A DNA stretch of 64,000 nucleotides from positions 29,541 to 93,540 of the forward strand of contig CAYOLG010000017.1 of assembly GCA_964404745.1 (NCBI GenBank), read 5' to 3'. Positions 28,101-37,007 of the stretch are shown piece by piece. Within the stretch, counting starts at the first letter, position 1. Every line of letters begins with the position of its first letter. This DNA is from Pelagisphaera sp964404745 (GTDB lineage Bacteria > Verrucomicrobiota > Verrucomicrobiia > Opitutales > Opitutaceae). The notes beneath the pieces were generated by a model. It was not told the origin of the DNA. It was given only the letters and a program-made list of their open reading frames with translations, and did no database searches. The position numbers and the translations under genes were made by a program.

Positions 28101-28428
28101 CCTGGTCGAGAGTCACGTTCATGTCGTAACCCTCTTCGATCTCCAAGGTAACTTGTCCGGATCCCTCTGAAGCCCGGCTCTGCATTTCCTTGATGCCAGC
28201 AACGTCGAAGAGCGCTTCTTCCAAGCGCATGACAATGGACTCCTCCACTTCAGCAGGCGTTGATCCGCGATAAGTGACGCTGACTTCAATCTCTCTTTGC
28301 AGGTAATCCGGCCACTCCCTGAGAACCACTTTGTTGAGCCCCAGATATCCTCCGGTCAACAAGATACCGAACATAAGAATATTCGCCGCTACTCCATTAT
28401 TGGTGAACCATTCTATAAGCTTATGCAT
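25195..28428 (-). CDS. RND efflux transporter, inner-membrane permease
   Basis: 1077 residues, normal for the AcrB/MexB class. The proton-relay motif GIVVDDAIITGENVFRRM occurs near residue 390 in the fourth membrane helix, and the protein shows the two-fold repeat of large periplasmic loops and helix groups. It would pump hydrophobic compounds out of the cell with the adaptor encoded 20 bases upstream. No outer-membrane TolC-like gene is nearby, so a distant one must be used. The ATG at 28428 follows GGGGCAGAAAGCG. Confidence 0.93.
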   Translation of the reverse strand: MHKLIEWFTNNGVAANILMFGILLTGGYLGLNKVVLREWPDYLQREIEVSVTYRGSTPAEVEESIVMRLEEALFDVAGIKEMQSRASEGSGQVTLEIEEGYDMNVTLDQVKDRVDSINTFPVEAERPRVSQDTFTERLMAVVISGNLGEKDLMQLGEIVRDDLTALPNISLVSMKVARPYEIGIEVSEETLKRHGLTFDQIVQAVRNSSVNLSAGSVRTNAGDILLRTSNQAYNYEDFSKIVVYTREDGTRLTLEDVAKVNDGFDETPLISNYNGQRCVVLDVYRSGDQNLIVLANEVKAYLEAKQPTLPEGVRLNYWSDDSERVKQRLSTLAGSAITGFILVLVVLSLFLRPSLAFWVSLGIPIAFSGAFIMFYLWDVSLNLSTLFAFILVLGIVVDDAIITGENVFRRMQDGEAPLDASVKGTQEVAIPVVFGVLTTIVAFYPLQAMTGFMGNNLKQISYVVIPVLLFSLIESKFILPAHLKHCKNIGATGGNDSKTNFITRVQRKIATGLERGIERFYRPVLDVCLRNRYVTFAVFVGGLAIVWSLVQTNRIQSSFYPRIPSDQVTIRLQMPAGTPFETTDSHIRRMEKIALDYKEKVNEEYGTEMIRNVFATAGGQPMYRSYGTRAVGVAELGEVVIELTPFELHGFNYGSSEATAFLREAIGPVPDAERLSLGFLRGGGSGVYLRFTSPSFDDLRAASSQLQDKLAEYQGLAEITDSFESAKAEFELQLKPQAEYLGITANNLARQVRQAFFGTEAQRIQRGRNDVRVMVRYPEAQRKSLATLDSMMIRTPSGTEVPFDTVAEIKPGKSLPAIFRVDRMRQLTVSAEAESDEIDVDSIVMELERDFLPGLVEQYTGMNYVKSGNARQQEEDARNIRFNTILVILGVYVLLAIPFKSYVKPFVVMAVIPFGIVGAILGHVIMDWILGAIWDDGVTVNIMSQLGFLALSGVVVNDSLIMVHFISARVKEGVKLGEAVRAAGVRRFRPILLTSMTTFAGLLPLMFEQSRGSKFMIPMAISLGWGVVFATVITLILVPVNTLILDDTKRLFQAYWRWQTNAEKTPEKVEAEPVASN

Positions 28429-28448
28429 CGCTTTCTGCCCCTAATCGA

Positions 28449-29705
28449 TTATTGAACTGCCCGCTTGGCTCCCTCGCCTTCAGGGGTTGATTTATTGGCT
28501 ACGTCGATTCCGTCCTCCGACACAACCGCGACTTTCATTCCCTCCGAAGGGAAACTCAAGTGCGTCAGACAAACGCGGTCGCCAGGATTAAGTCCGCTAC
28601 TGACGACCAAATTGTCCTCATCGCTCCATTCGACTTCGATAGACTTTCGTCTCAAGGTACCGTCGTCTTCAATAACAACAACGTACTCATTTTTTCGGTA
28701 CAATTCTCTCGGTATGACAATTACGTCTTCAAGGATCTCTCCTTCGATCCGAGCCTGGACAAAAGACCCCACCTTGAGTGGAGGCCTGCCATCGCCTTGC
28801 TTCCGGTAGGGGTCGTCAACTTGGGCAACGAAAAACAGTTGTCGCGACTGTACGTCGAAGGCCCCTTCCGCGCGCACAATGCGGCCCGTCCACTCCAAGG
28901 ATTGGTTGCCTATTGTCGTGGTCAAATTGACCTCCGGCATTGGCAGATCGGGATCCGAATCGTTACGGTAAAGCTCAGGCACATTGATGTATCCAATTTC
29001 TCGCTCGCTCAGTGGCAGGCGAATTTCCGCGTAGTCGACCGCGTAGATTTCGGCCAAGACGCTGCCGGAATTGACGAATTGACCGAAATCGACTCGTTTT
29101 TCTAGTACCCGTCCAGCGTAGGGGGCCGTAATCACCGTGCGCTCTAAATTCAACTGAGCATTCTCGACCCGGGCTTCAGCAGAGGCAACATCCGCCCTCG
29201 CTTGAGCCAACTGGGGCTCGCGGCTAACCAGCTCTGGGGGTTCGATCCCAGGATTAAGCCGTTCCCAATCCGTTCGAGCCTGAGCCGCATTGGCTTCTTC
29301 TTCCGCCAAGGCCAATCGGGCTCTCGCCAACGTAGCATCGGCAGTTATGACGGCAGTTTCGTAGTCCCGCTTGTCGATCTCCAAAAGCGTTTCCCCTTTT
29401 TCGAAAAATCCCCCGGCTCTAAAGGAGGGAGCTACATCTACCACCTTCCCTCTGACTTCGGAAACCAGGGAGCTTTCCGTGCGGGCCTGAACGGTCCCTT
29501 GCGACCGAAGCCACACTTGGTAGTCAACCGGCTCCAAAGTGTACACGCTTACCTCAGGCAAGGTTTCCTTTTGAGGAAATTTCCGGGGTTCCGGCTCTGA
29601 CCAGAAGATCCAATAGCAAATCCCGGCCGATACAGCCAAGACAGCCAGAGGGGGAAGCATACGTAGGAAGAACATGAGAATGTGGAACGCGGAGACTCTA
29701 GACAC
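28449..29705 (-). CDS. RND efflux periplasmic adaptor (membrane fusion protein)
   Basis: 418 residues with a GTG start; an ATG at 29675 is possible. One N-terminal membrane segment (PLAVLAVSAGICYWIFW), then a lipoyl-like half (VRGKVVDVAPSFRAGGFFEKGE), an alpha-helical hairpin rich in Ala/Glu/Arg (about residues 125-185), the second lipoyl half (TVITAPYAGRVLEKRVDFGQ) and barrel domains. It links the RND permease encoded downstream to an outer-membrane channel. Confidence 0.92.
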   Translation of the reverse strand: MSRVSAFHILMFFLRMLPPLAVLAVSAGICYWIFWSEPEPRKFPQKETLPEVSVYTLEPVDYQVWLRSQGTVQARTESSLVSEVRGKVVDVAPSFRAGGFFEKGETLLEIDKRDYETAVITADATLARARLALAEEEANAAQARTDWERLNPGIEPPELVSREPQLAQARADVASAEARVENAQLNLERTVITAPYAGRVLEKRVDFGQFVNSGSVLAEIYAVDYAEIRLPLSEREIGYINVPELYRNDSDPDLPMPEVNLTTTIGNQSLEWTGRIVRAEGAFDVQSRQLFFVAQVDDPYRKQGDGRPPLKVGSFVQARIEGEILEDVIVIPRELYRKNEYVVVIEDDGTLRRKSIEVEWSDEDNLVVSSGLNPGDRVCLTHLSFPSEGMKVAVVSEDGIDVANKSTPEGEGAKRAVQ

Positions 29706-29835
29706 TTTCCGCTGTCTATGTCAATTGGACCAATTTTTTCTGTTTGGGCAGCTTTTGCGCCGTTCCGCGTTCAACAACTCCCGTTTGACAAGATTTCCCG
29801 GGCCAATCACGGTCAATTGTCATCTGCTAGAAAGA

Positions 29836-30198
29836 ATGAGCAATTTGGTGCCCAAACAGCCTGACTACTCGAACAACTACAGTGAGAACGGACTTTGGGA
29901 TAAGCTCGCCCAATTCGCCAAATCGGCTGGACGCGAACTTGTGGAAAAAGCCCTAGTTCTCTTCTACGCGGCATCCGATCCCGATACCCCGCAGAGAGCC
30001 AAGGCGATCATCTTCTCTGCCTTGGGCTATTTCATCCTGCCCCTGGACGCCATCCCGGACATTACCCCGCTTTTGGGATTCTCGGACGATTTGGGTGCGA
30101 TCGCCCTCGCCCTGGCCACGGTGGCCGCTCACATCAAGCCCCAACACCGCCTGGCAGCCAAAGAGAAAACCGACAAGTGGTTCGGCGAAAGCGGGTGA
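29836..30198 (+). CDS. YkvA-like small membrane protein (DUF1232)
   Basis: 120 residues from the ATG at 29836. The core GYFILPLDAIPDITPLLGFS, followed by DDLGAIALALATVAAHI, is the DUF1232 signature: a hydrophobic helix, an ILP-DAIPD turn and a second hydrophobic helix. The function is unknown. It lies divergent to the RND adaptor, separated by 130 bases. Confidence 0.85.
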   Translation: MSNLVPKQPDYSNNYSENGLWDKLAQFAKSAGRELVEKALVLFYAASDPDTPQRAKAIIFSALGYFILPLDAIPDITPLLGFSDDLGAIALALATVAAHIKPQHRLAAKEKTDKWFGESG

Positions 30199-30212
30199 GC
30201 TTTGTCGAACCA

Positions 30213-30238
30213 AGGTCGAGCTACACCTTTCTCGACCT
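30213..30238. repeat. Intergenic hairpin with GGTCGAG stem
   Basis: AGGTCGAG (30213-30220) pairs with CTCGACCT (30231-30238) across a 10-base loop, 14 bases after the YkvA stop. No T run follows. A GGTCG-type core also occurs in intergenic hairpins near 42136 and 47530. Confidence 0.45.
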
Positions 30239-30380
30239 GCGCAAAGGGCGGGAGGAGACGTACCGGCACGTTCGTTTCTTATTTTTCAGTTAAGTTAACG
30301 CCTGTGCGCAATCGCGGGATCGCGTCCCAAACTTGAGGATCGCACAGAAAGTGGAGATGAATCTCACGCCTTGAAAGCCC

Positions 30381-31136
30381 TTACTTCAGCTCCATGGTAA
30401 CGGGGCAGTGGTCCGAGCCCATTATATCCGCAAGTATTTCAGCGGAAACCAATCGCGGCCTCAAGGATTCGGAAATCAGAAAGTAGTCGATGCGCCACCC
30501 GACGTTTCGGGCTCGAGCATTGGAGCGAAAACTCCACCAGGAGTAATGCCCATTCCCTTGGGTAAACTCGCGAAAGGTGTCGATGAAACCCGATTCGACG
30601 ATTGCGCTAAAATCCGCTCGTTCCTCGTCCGAGAACCCAGCGCTCTTCCGATTGGTCTTGGGATTGGCCAAGTCGTCCTCCTTGTGGGCCACATTGAGGT
30701 CGCCGCAGAAAATGACGGGCTTGTCTTTCTGCAATTCCAACATGCGATTAAGAAAGGCTTCATTCCATTGCCTTCGGTATGGCAATCGTTTGAGTTCGTT
30801 TTGGGCGTTGGGCGTATATACGTTGGTCAAAAAAAACTCATCGTATTCCAGCGAAACCATTCTACCTTCCCCATCGTGCTCGTCCATACCCAATCCGTAA
30901 GCTACCGAAAGCGGCTCATGCGGCGTGACAATCGCCGTTCCGGAATAGCCCTTTTTCTGAGCTTCATTGGCGAAAACCTGGAGACCGTCATTCCACCCCA
31001 GTCCCTCGACGATTTCACTCGTGGCTTTGGTTTCCTGCAAGCAAATGAAGTCGGCTCCAGAAGACTCCATAAACTCCATCGCCCCCTTTTTCGCCGCGGC
31101 CCTAATTCCGTTTACATTCCATGAAATGAATTTCAT
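30381..31136 (-). CDS. xth: Exodeoxyribonuclease III
   Basis: 251 residues, normal length. MKFISWNVNGIRAA gives the metal-site Asn, LQETKA the catalytic Glu near residue 36, CGDLNVAH near 143 the Asp/Asn pair, and GSDHCPVTMEL the C-terminal Asp-His. It cuts DNA at abasic sites and removes 3' blocks in base excision repair. It is divergent from the plus-strand cystathionine-synthase-like gene. Confidence 0.95.
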   Translation of the reverse strand: MKFISWNVNGIRAAAKKGAMEFMESSGADFICLQETKATSEIVEGLGWNDGLQVFANEAQKKGYSGTAIVTPHEPLSVAYGLGMDEHDGEGRMVSLEYDEFFLTNVYTPNAQNELKRLPYRRQWNEAFLNRMLELQKDKPVIFCGDLNVAHKEDDLANPKTNRKSAGFSDEERADFSAIVESGFIDTFREFTQGNGHYSWWSFRSNARARNVGWRIDYFLISESLRPRLVSAEILADIMGSDHCPVTMELK

Positions 31137-31237
31137 CAGCCCGGTGATAGGACGAATGCTTGCCCAAGCAACCGTTTAGTTTGCCGCGATCAGCGCTCGA
31201 CACTAGCAGGCTGGATTCTAAAGTCGCGCCCACTTTC

Positions 31238-32737
31238 ATGATTCCCGATCAGCAGATTCCATTGGGCCGCCGGATTCCCGACGACCTCCATGCCGTTTCC
31301 GTGAGCATCCCGTCCATGGCGGACGTCATCGGCTACGAGGAACGCGACCCGGATACCTTGGCCAAAATGGCTGCTGGTTACCCCCGATTCGTCAAACACG
31401 AGTGCCTCATTCAGCTCGAGTCCTATTGGCGAAGGTTTTTCGATCGCCCCAATCTTCCTATTTGGCTTACGGCATCCGAACGGATCGCTCATCAGCTTGA
31501 ATCTTATCTGCAATGCCCCGACTCCAAGTTCCTCAAGCATCAAGGCGTATCCGGAATTTGTTTACCCAATGACGAGGAACTGAATCTGCGAGCGAAACTA
31601 TTCCTGCGCCACATCGGCGGCTATCTTTGTTCCCGCGAAGCCGAGGACTATCTTGCGGCCAATGGTCTCCGCCAAAGCATTGAGAAAGAAGCCTCCCCTC
31701 GTGGCGACTCCCAGACGAAAGTACTAGATATGCTCACTCCCCTACTAGGGGCCCTGTCTTCTGACGACATAGCTCTGTCCAGCTCTGGGATGAACGCCAT
31801 CTATTCCGTGTTCAAAACGGTGAACGCCATTCAATCGCCAAAAGGCCGCAAATCCTGGATCAAGCTAGGCTGGCTCTACGCGGACACGATGCATATCCTG
31901 GATAAACTGTCGCCTCAGGGATGCAACAATCGGGAATTGCTCGACGTTTTCGATATCGATAGCTTGGAGTCCCTTCTCAATAGCAGACCCGATGAGTTTG
32001 CCGGAATTATCACCGAGTTCCCCACCAACCCGCTCATCCAATCAACCGATTTGGAAAGTATCCGAGAACTCGCGACAAAATTCGGCGTCTATTTAGTTGT
32101 CGATCCCACCGTCCTTTCTCCCGCCAATGTAGATGTATCGCCGTATGCGGACGTCATTGTCAACAGCCTGACGAAATACGCTGCCAATCAGGGCAACGTA
32201 ATCGCGGGCGCCGCCAGCGTCACGCCTCAATGCCTGGACAAACAGGCTGTCATCGAAGGCATCCAAGCGGAGGTCATTCCACCCTATCAGCGATCGCTCG
32301 ATTCTTTGGCTAGACAGATTGATGGCTATTCCGATCACATCGCTGCAGTCAATGCATCCACAGAGCGAATCGTCGAGTTTTTGGAATCCCACCCTAAAGT
32401 GAAGAACACCTATTGGGCCAAGGAAGCGCGTTCTCGAAACAATTTCGCTAAGATCGCTCGCCACGAAAACGCTGCTGGAGGGATGGTCGCGTTCGATTTG
32501 AATATGGATTTGTCCGATTTCTATGACCGTCTGCGGATCGCTAAAGGTCCCAGCTTTGGGATGGCCCACTCCCTCGCTTGCCCGTTTATGTATTTGGCTC
32601 ACTACGACCTAGTGACTTCCAAAACGGGTCGAGATTACCTACGATCGGCGGGCATCGACCCTGAACTGATTCGGTTCAGCATCGGAACCGAAAAAGTCGA
32701 GGAAATCATCGGAGCCTTGGACGAAGCTTTGGGATAG
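31238..32737 (+). CDS. Cystathionine gamma-synthase-like PLP enzyme
   Basis: 499 residues from the ATG at 31238. A TTG at 31160 with an AGGA upstream would add 26 residues. The N-terminal block HAVSVSIPSMADVIGYEERD and GYPRFVKH are seen in the long, fungal-like cystathionine gamma-synthase subgroup. NSLTKYAANQGNVIAG near residue 302 contains the PLP-binding Lys, and ALSSSGMNAIYSVF near 190 the phosphate-contact turn. It probably acts in the transsulfuration route from homoserine esters and cysteine to methionine. No SAM riboswitch was seen upstream. Confidence 0.8.
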   Translation: MIPDQQIPLGRRIPDDLHAVSVSIPSMADVIGYEERDPDTLAKMAAGYPRFVKHECLIQLESYWRRFFDRPNLPIWLTASERIAHQLESYLQCPDSKFLKHQGVSGICLPNDEELNLRAKLFLRHIGGYLCSREAEDYLAANGLRQSIEKEASPRGDSQTKVLDMLTPLLGALSSDDIALSSSGMNAIYSVFKTVNAIQSPKGRKSWIKLGWLYADTMHILDKLSPQGCNNRELLDVFDIDSLESLLNSRPDEFAGIITEFPTNPLIQSTDLESIRELATKFGVYLVVDPTVLSPANVDVSPYADVIVNSLTKYAANQGNVIAGAASVTPQCLDKQAVIEGIQAEVIPPYQRSLDSLARQIDGYSDHIAAVNASTERIVEFLESHPKVKNTYWAKEARSRNNFAKIARHENAAGGMVAFDLNMDLSDFYDRLRIAKGPSFGMAHSLACPFMYLAHYDLVTSKTGRDYLRSAGIDPELIRFSIGTEKVEEIIGALDEALG

Positions 32738-32789
32738 CCGAAATTCCGTCTGCTTTTCGTTAATCCAACGGCCCAATCGTTCGCTCCCC

Positions 32790-33377
32790 ATGAAAAATCC
32801 TCTCTCCAAAAACGCGTTTCTCGTGCGTGAGCATGTCGGTCTGTTCAAGGCCGCCAACAATTTCGATATTCTTGATCCGGAAACCGGGCAAGTGGTTCTA
32901 GAATGCCGGGAAGAAAAACTCAGCTTTCTTACCAAGTTCCTCCGCTTCTCCGACTACAAGCGATACACCCCTTTCCATGTAGAGATTCGAGAACCTCTTG
33001 GAGATACGCTCATCCACATCCAGCGAGGCGTATCTCTATTTCTGTCGAATGTTGAAGTTCGTGACGAAGAACAGGCCTTGCTCGGGCGATTCAAACAGAA
33101 GTTCTTTTCCATCGGAGGCAAATTCGATGTTCTTAGCCCCAATGACGAGGTTCTCTGCGAGTTGACCGGCAAATGGACAGGATGGAACTTTTCTTTCGCT
33201 TACCAAGGCATCGAGTTCGGACGCGTATCCAAAGAATGGAGCGGAATCGGTAAGGAATTTTTTACAAGCGCGGACAACTACGTTCTGTCTATCGACCCCA
33301 GTGTCGAAGTAGACAGCCCTCTCCGCTCGCTTATTATGGCGGCCGTCATGTGTATCGATATGGTTCTCAAGGAGTGA
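32790..33377 (+). CDS. LURP-one/scramblase-like beta-barrel protein
   Basis: 195 residues. The pattern FDILDPETGQVVLECREE, repeated strand pairs (LLGRFKQKFFSIGGKFDVLSPNDEVL) and the final hydrophobic stretch (RSLIMAAVMCIDMVLK) match the LURP-one-related/phospholipid scramblase-like fold. Bacterial members have no firm function. It follows the PLP enzyme gene by 52 bases and precedes the DUF5069 gene. Confidence 0.75.
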   Translation: MKNPLSKNAFLVREHVGLFKAANNFDILDPETGQVVLECREEKLSFLTKFLRFSDYKRYTPFHVEIREPLGDTLIHIQRGVSLFLSNVEVRDEEQALLGRFKQKFFSIGGKFDVLSPNDEVLCELTGKWTGWNFSFAYQGIEFGRVSKEWSGIGKEFFTSADNYVLSIDPSVEVDSPLRSLIMAAVMCIDMVLKE

Positions 33378-33440
33378 TCAGACGAGCAATGTTCCAAATA
33401 TTGAATTGTATTGCTTTGGGAAACGGGTACACCCACGTCT

Positions 33441-33890
33441 ATGTCAAGAAACGGTAGACCGGACACTGGAGAGATCCACTACGACCTGCCATCGCCTTAT
33501 GTCCCGCATGCCAATGGCTTGCTCCACCTCCCCCGATTCATAGCCAAGGCAAAACGCTACGTGAAAGGCGAACTCGGGAAATCCTATTTACGGAATTACA
33601 AACGCGGCTTCGACCGTTTCCTCTGCCTCCATCTAAATGCAGATCCGGACGCTATCGAAGACATCGTTCGCTCAAGCGCAAACGACGAAGAAATCGATCT
33701 TCGCTTGGCTGAAATCCTTCCCGAAAATCTGGAAGTGGCTAAATGGAATCGAGAGCTCGTCCAAAAAGGCATGAGCGAAATGGGCCGCGAATCGCTCGAG
33801 CAAGCCAAACGTAAAATGGGGATCGCCGACCGAGAGGACCTAATCAGTTTCGCCGACATGATAGAGTTCGACGAGGAGCGCATCCCTTAA
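33441..33890 (+). CDS. DUF5069 protein
   Basis: 149 residues from the ATG at 33441. The segment DLPSPYVPHANGLLHLPRFI followed by AKAKRYVKGEL and NYKRGFDRFLCLHL is characteristic of DUF5069 proteins, which are frequent in Verrucomicrobiota and have no known role. It has no signal peptide and is largely alpha-helical. It ends 9 bases before the glycosidase-like gene, so the two are probably co-transcribed. Confidence 0.78.
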   Translation: MSRNGRPDTGEIHYDLPSPYVPHANGLLHLPRFIAKAKRYVKGELGKSYLRNYKRGFDRFLCLHLNADPDAIEDIVRSSANDEEIDLRLAEILPENLEVAKWNRELVQKGMSEMGRESLEQAKRKMGIADREDLISFADMIEFDEERIP

Positions 33891-33899
33891 TGCCAACAC

Positions 33900-35456
33900 A
33901 TGAACGAATCAACCGATCGCGAATCCATTCTCACTTCAGGCACCGTCGCTCCGATACACTCTTGTCACGAAATATCCTTTACCGCTAGCCGGGCAGACTG
34001 TCCCGAACTGCCACTAGTGGTAGCTTACAGGCTCCCCAGTGGAGCTACCAAGACGACGCGAGGTTTCGCCACCGGCGACGGGAAGATGAAGGCTCGGGCC
34101 TATGTGGATGAGGAGGGCTTCTGGTCTTGGGAAGCGAAAGATTACAAAGGGCAGGTCCTGGAAGCCGGATCATTCAAGACCGTGGGGTCCTCCCTTCCCG
34201 GAAAAATCAAGATTTCCCATGCTGATCCGCGTCAGCTTCAATACGGCAATGGGAACTGGTGCCTGCAGTTTGGCGACAACGAATACCGATTGCTCGACCC
34301 GAACGAGTCGAAGTGGAAGTCGTGCATAGACCAAGCCGCTCAAGCGGGATTCAATCGCGCGCGTGTCTGGCTCTGCCCCCCAGAGCAATCCCTTTTCGAG
34401 AGCGACGGCAGCCGGCTCGATTTGACCGCCTGGGAAAGGATCGAGGAAAGGCTGCTTTTCGCGTTGCGGAGACATCCTGAGCTGCAGTTCGAGATTTCTC
34501 TATTCGGAAGCGATCAAGAGGAGCTTTCCCGCTTCGGCGATGGGGACCCCAAAACGCATCTGCGCCTGCGCTACGCAATCGAACGATTCGGTCCCCTTCC
34601 CAACGTTCATTGGAATATTGCTAATAACGTGCCTGATCCCAACTCCCCGCTTGGGCAGGCAGCGGCCACAGCTGGGTTAGCGATTTCAGAGAACAATCCT
34701 TGGAATTCATTGGTGACGCTAACGAGGCCCCGCTTCGAACCAGTAGCTTTAGGAGACCAGAAATTTATCTCCTTCCAGTCGATCCAATCCCTTGGGCAAG
34801 TTACCGGCGAATCTGTCCTCGTAACCCGGGCAGCGGAAGCGAAACCCGTGGCCCTGGTAGAGGACCGATCTGAGCACGCTCTGAAACCTCGATTCCCCAG
34901 GTACTTCTTTCGCCGCTTGTTCTGGAGCACGCTACTTTCCGGCGGCCTGCCCACCTACTCCGGCCTCGATACCTCTAAAAGCTCAGATCGCGGAAACGCC
35001 TACATCTCTGGCTACTACGATGCCTGCAATTCTGGAGATCTCCGTTTCGGGGCCCATGACATTCTTAATATCCGCAAGTTCTTTGCGGAGACAGGCATTC
35101 GCCTGGAGAACTGGCGGCCCAATGACCACCTTTCAGGAGATGCTCCCCTTCTCGTCAAATCGGCGTCGTCCGACGACGGGAGCGAGGTCATCGCCTACGT
35201 TGCCAATCCCCAGTTTCACGAGAACCACAATCCCGATGGTTATGCCGGCAGCTACTCCGACGAGATCGCCGATGCTAACGAAATATTTACCACTTTCACG
35301 CTGGAGCTGCCTTTTTCCGACGGCCTTGCCAAGTGGTTCAATCCCCTGACCGGCGAGTGGCGAGGCGAAGCTCAGATAACTCGAAATTCGACGACCTTTC
35401 TAACTCCGGAGCCAGGCGACTGGGTCGTTTGGGTAAAGCAGGCCTGGCCTGCATAA
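33900..35456 (+). CDS. DUF5060/DUF4038-like glycoside-hydrolase-fold protein
   Basis: 518 residues with no signal peptide. Residues about 20-100 form a strand-rich domain like DUF5060. The middle looks like a TIM barrel (SKWKSCIDQAAQAGFNRARVWLC near 140, NVHWNIANNV near 235), and the end is a beta-sandwich (WFNPLTGEWRGEAQI). This order is found in putative apiosidase/endoglycosidase proteins with a DUF4038 barrel. The acid residues for catalysis could not be confirmed by eye. A cytoplasmic enzyme acting on short oligosaccharides is possible. Confidence 0.6.
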   Translation: MNESTDRESILTSGTVAPIHSCHEISFTASRADCPELPLVVAYRLPSGATKTTRGFATGDGKMKARAYVDEEGFWSWEAKDYKGQVLEAGSFKTVGSSLPGKIKISHADPRQLQYGNGNWCLQFGDNEYRLLDPNESKWKSCIDQAAQAGFNRARVWLCPPEQSLFESDGSRLDLTAWERIEERLLFALRRHPELQFEISLFGSDQEELSRFGDGDPKTHLRLRYAIERFGPLPNVHWNIANNVPDPNSPLGQAAATAGLAISENNPWNSLVTLTRPRFEPVALGDQKFISFQSIQSLGQVTGESVLVTRAAEAKPVALVEDRSEHALKPRFPRYFFRRLFWSTLLSGGLPTYSGLDTSKSSDRGNAYISGYYDACNSGDLRFGAHDILNIRKFFAETGIRLENWRPNDHLSGDAPLLVKSASSDDGSEVIAYVANPQFHENHNPDGYAGSYSDEIADANEIFTTFTLELPFSDGLAKWFNPLTGEWRGEAQITRNSTTFLTPEPGDWVVWVKQAWPA

Positions 35457-35498
35457 TCTATCCAAAGCCAACCTATACAACCCAGCTAAAGTCCTACT

Positions 35499-35966
35499 AT
35501 GGATAAAGCTTTCATTATGGCGAAGATCGTCGAATCTCTGGAAGCCGATCTCAAAAAAGCAACCGCCGCTGCCTTGGAATCGGCAGAATCCGCCACCCAC
35601 GAGGAATCCAAATCGGAGGGTAAGTACGATACCCGCGGACTGGAAACCTCCTATTTGGCCACGGGCCAAGCCCACCATGCCCGCGATCTGCGGGAAGCCT
35701 TGGCCGCTGCGCGGACCTTTTCGCCACCTGATTTTGACAGCGCATCCCCTGTAGCCTTGGGAGCCGTTGTGCAGACGCTCTCCTCCCAGGGCAGAGAGCT
35801 TTTCTTCTTGGGGCCCGCTTCTGGAGGTATGGATATCCAAATCGACAACGGGCAAACGCTGACGGTCGTTAGCCCAAAATCTCCCGTCGGAAGAGAACTG
35901 ATCGGCAGCAAAGTCGGCGATCGCCTTTCCGCTGGTGGCGGAAAAACCGTGCTGCAGATTTGGTGA
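35499..35966 (+). CDS. GreA/GreB-like transcription factor
   Basis: 155 residues. THEESKSEGKYDTRGLETSY near residue 33 is a very conserved motif of a Gre-like subgroup in which the N-terminal coiled coil is shortened. The C-terminal half (DIQIDNGQTLTVVSPKSPVGRELIGSKVGD) is the FKBP-like Gre domain that docks on RNA polymerase. It probably acts on the secondary channel of the polymerase, but transcript cleavage activity is uncertain because the acidic tip of GreA is different. An alternative start is the ATG at 35517. Confidence 0.8.
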   Translation: MDKAFIMAKIVESLEADLKKATAAALESAESATHEESKSEGKYDTRGLETSYLATGQAHHARDLREALAAARTFSPPDFDSASPVALGAVVQTLSSQGRELFFLGPASGGMDIQIDNGQTLTVVSPKSPVGRELIGSKVGDRLSAGGGKTVLQIW

Positions 35967-36039
35967 TACGGCATCCCTGGAGCCACGCTGACGCCCCATG
36001 CCAATCAGCCTTTCAGGACTGATCCGGCTGAGCGTTTTC

Positions 36040-36061
36040 GGCTGGTTGGGGACAACCAGCC
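36040..36061. other. Hairpin between convergent genes
   Basis: A perfect 9-base stem, GGCTGGTTG (36040-36048) and CAACCAGCC (36053-36061), with a 4-base loop, in the 150-base gap between the Gre-like gene and the LysM lipoprotein gene. No T run follows on either strand, so a terminator role is not certain. Confidence 0.45.
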
Positions 36062-36115
36062 CTACCATACGAACCCAACAAAAAAGATCCCCAAGCCAAG
36101 CGAGCGCGAGTTTTC

Positions 36116-36904
36116 TCAGGGAATAATAAGCTGCATACCGGGCTGCAAATCGGATTCGCTCGGCAATACGCCCCGATTGGCTTCCAGGATTTCCCGCCAC
36201 CGGCTTGGATCGCCATACATCTGGCGGCTGATCTTGTACAGGCTGTCTCGCGCTTGGACTGTGTAAATGCGACGGCCTTCGGAGCTTGCCAAGTCTAGGC
36301 GACTCGGTTCCAATCCGACGCCCGACTGAGCCGAGGAATTATCAGCGATCCCGCTCGAATCCGGCCCTTGCAAAAGGGCCCCAGAGGAAATAGTCCCGCT
36401 GGACTCCCGCTTTCGGAACTCCTGGAGCTGCGACTTCATAGATTCGTTCTCCGCCCGCAATTGCTCGATTGTATCCAACAATTTTAGACGATAATCCTGA
36501 GCATCGACCGTCATGAGCAATTCTTTCTTGGCCGTGCTGATCAGATCCTCCACCCGCTCCATCCCCGCATCCCTCTGAGTCGATTGCCTCTCTCGCTGCT
36601 TTACGGCAATGTAGCGCTTGAAGTGATAAATCGCGGAGATGGGGTCTTTAATGTGGTTCAAATGTATCAGACCAGCCTCCAAATGGGACTCTGGTGCGAT
36701 TCCATCTCTCTTGGCGATGAGCTTGTTGAAGTTCGACAGGGCTTCGCTGTTAAGGTCTCTGGCCAATAGATCCTTAGCTCTCCTGTAGATCGGATCCTCG
36801 GTTTCATCTAGCACTTCAAGGGTCACGCTCTCCGAGCAGCCGTAAACCAAAGCGGCCAACAGAAGGAAGAAAATATGTTTTGATGCCAAGAATGTTCTCA
36901 TCAT
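36116..36904 (-). CDS. LysM lipoprotein with coiled coil
   Basis: 262 residues from the ATG at 36904. The signal ends in LLLAALVYGC, a probable lipobox. Residues 30-110 look like TPR-type helices, about 125-155 a coiled coil (YRLKLLDTIEQLRAENESMK), and the C-terminus is a LysM domain (YTVQARDSLYKISRQMYGD to LQPGMQLIIP) that binds peptidoglycan. It is probably an envelope organisation protein. Its start faces that of kdsD with 103 bases between. Confidence 0.82.
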   Translation of the reverse strand: MMRTFLASKHIFFLLLAALVYGCSESVTLEVLDETEDPIYRRAKDLLARDLNSEALSNFNKLIAKRDGIAPESHLEAGLIHLNHIKDPISAIYHFKRYIAVKQRERQSTQRDAGMERVEDLISTAKKELLMTVDAQDYRLKLLDTIEQLRAENESMKSQLQEFRKRESSGTISSGALLQGPDSSGIADNSSAQSGVGLEPSRLDLASSEGRRIYTVQARDSLYKISRQMYGDPSRWREILEANRGVLPSESDLQPGMQLIIP

Positions 36905-37007
36905 GCTTTCACGAGCCCCCTTAAATGAGAGGGACTCCCGGCCACATTCCAAGTCTAAATCCAAAGAGATCCAGATCCCTAGCAACGCGGATCGCCATTC
37001 TCCATCG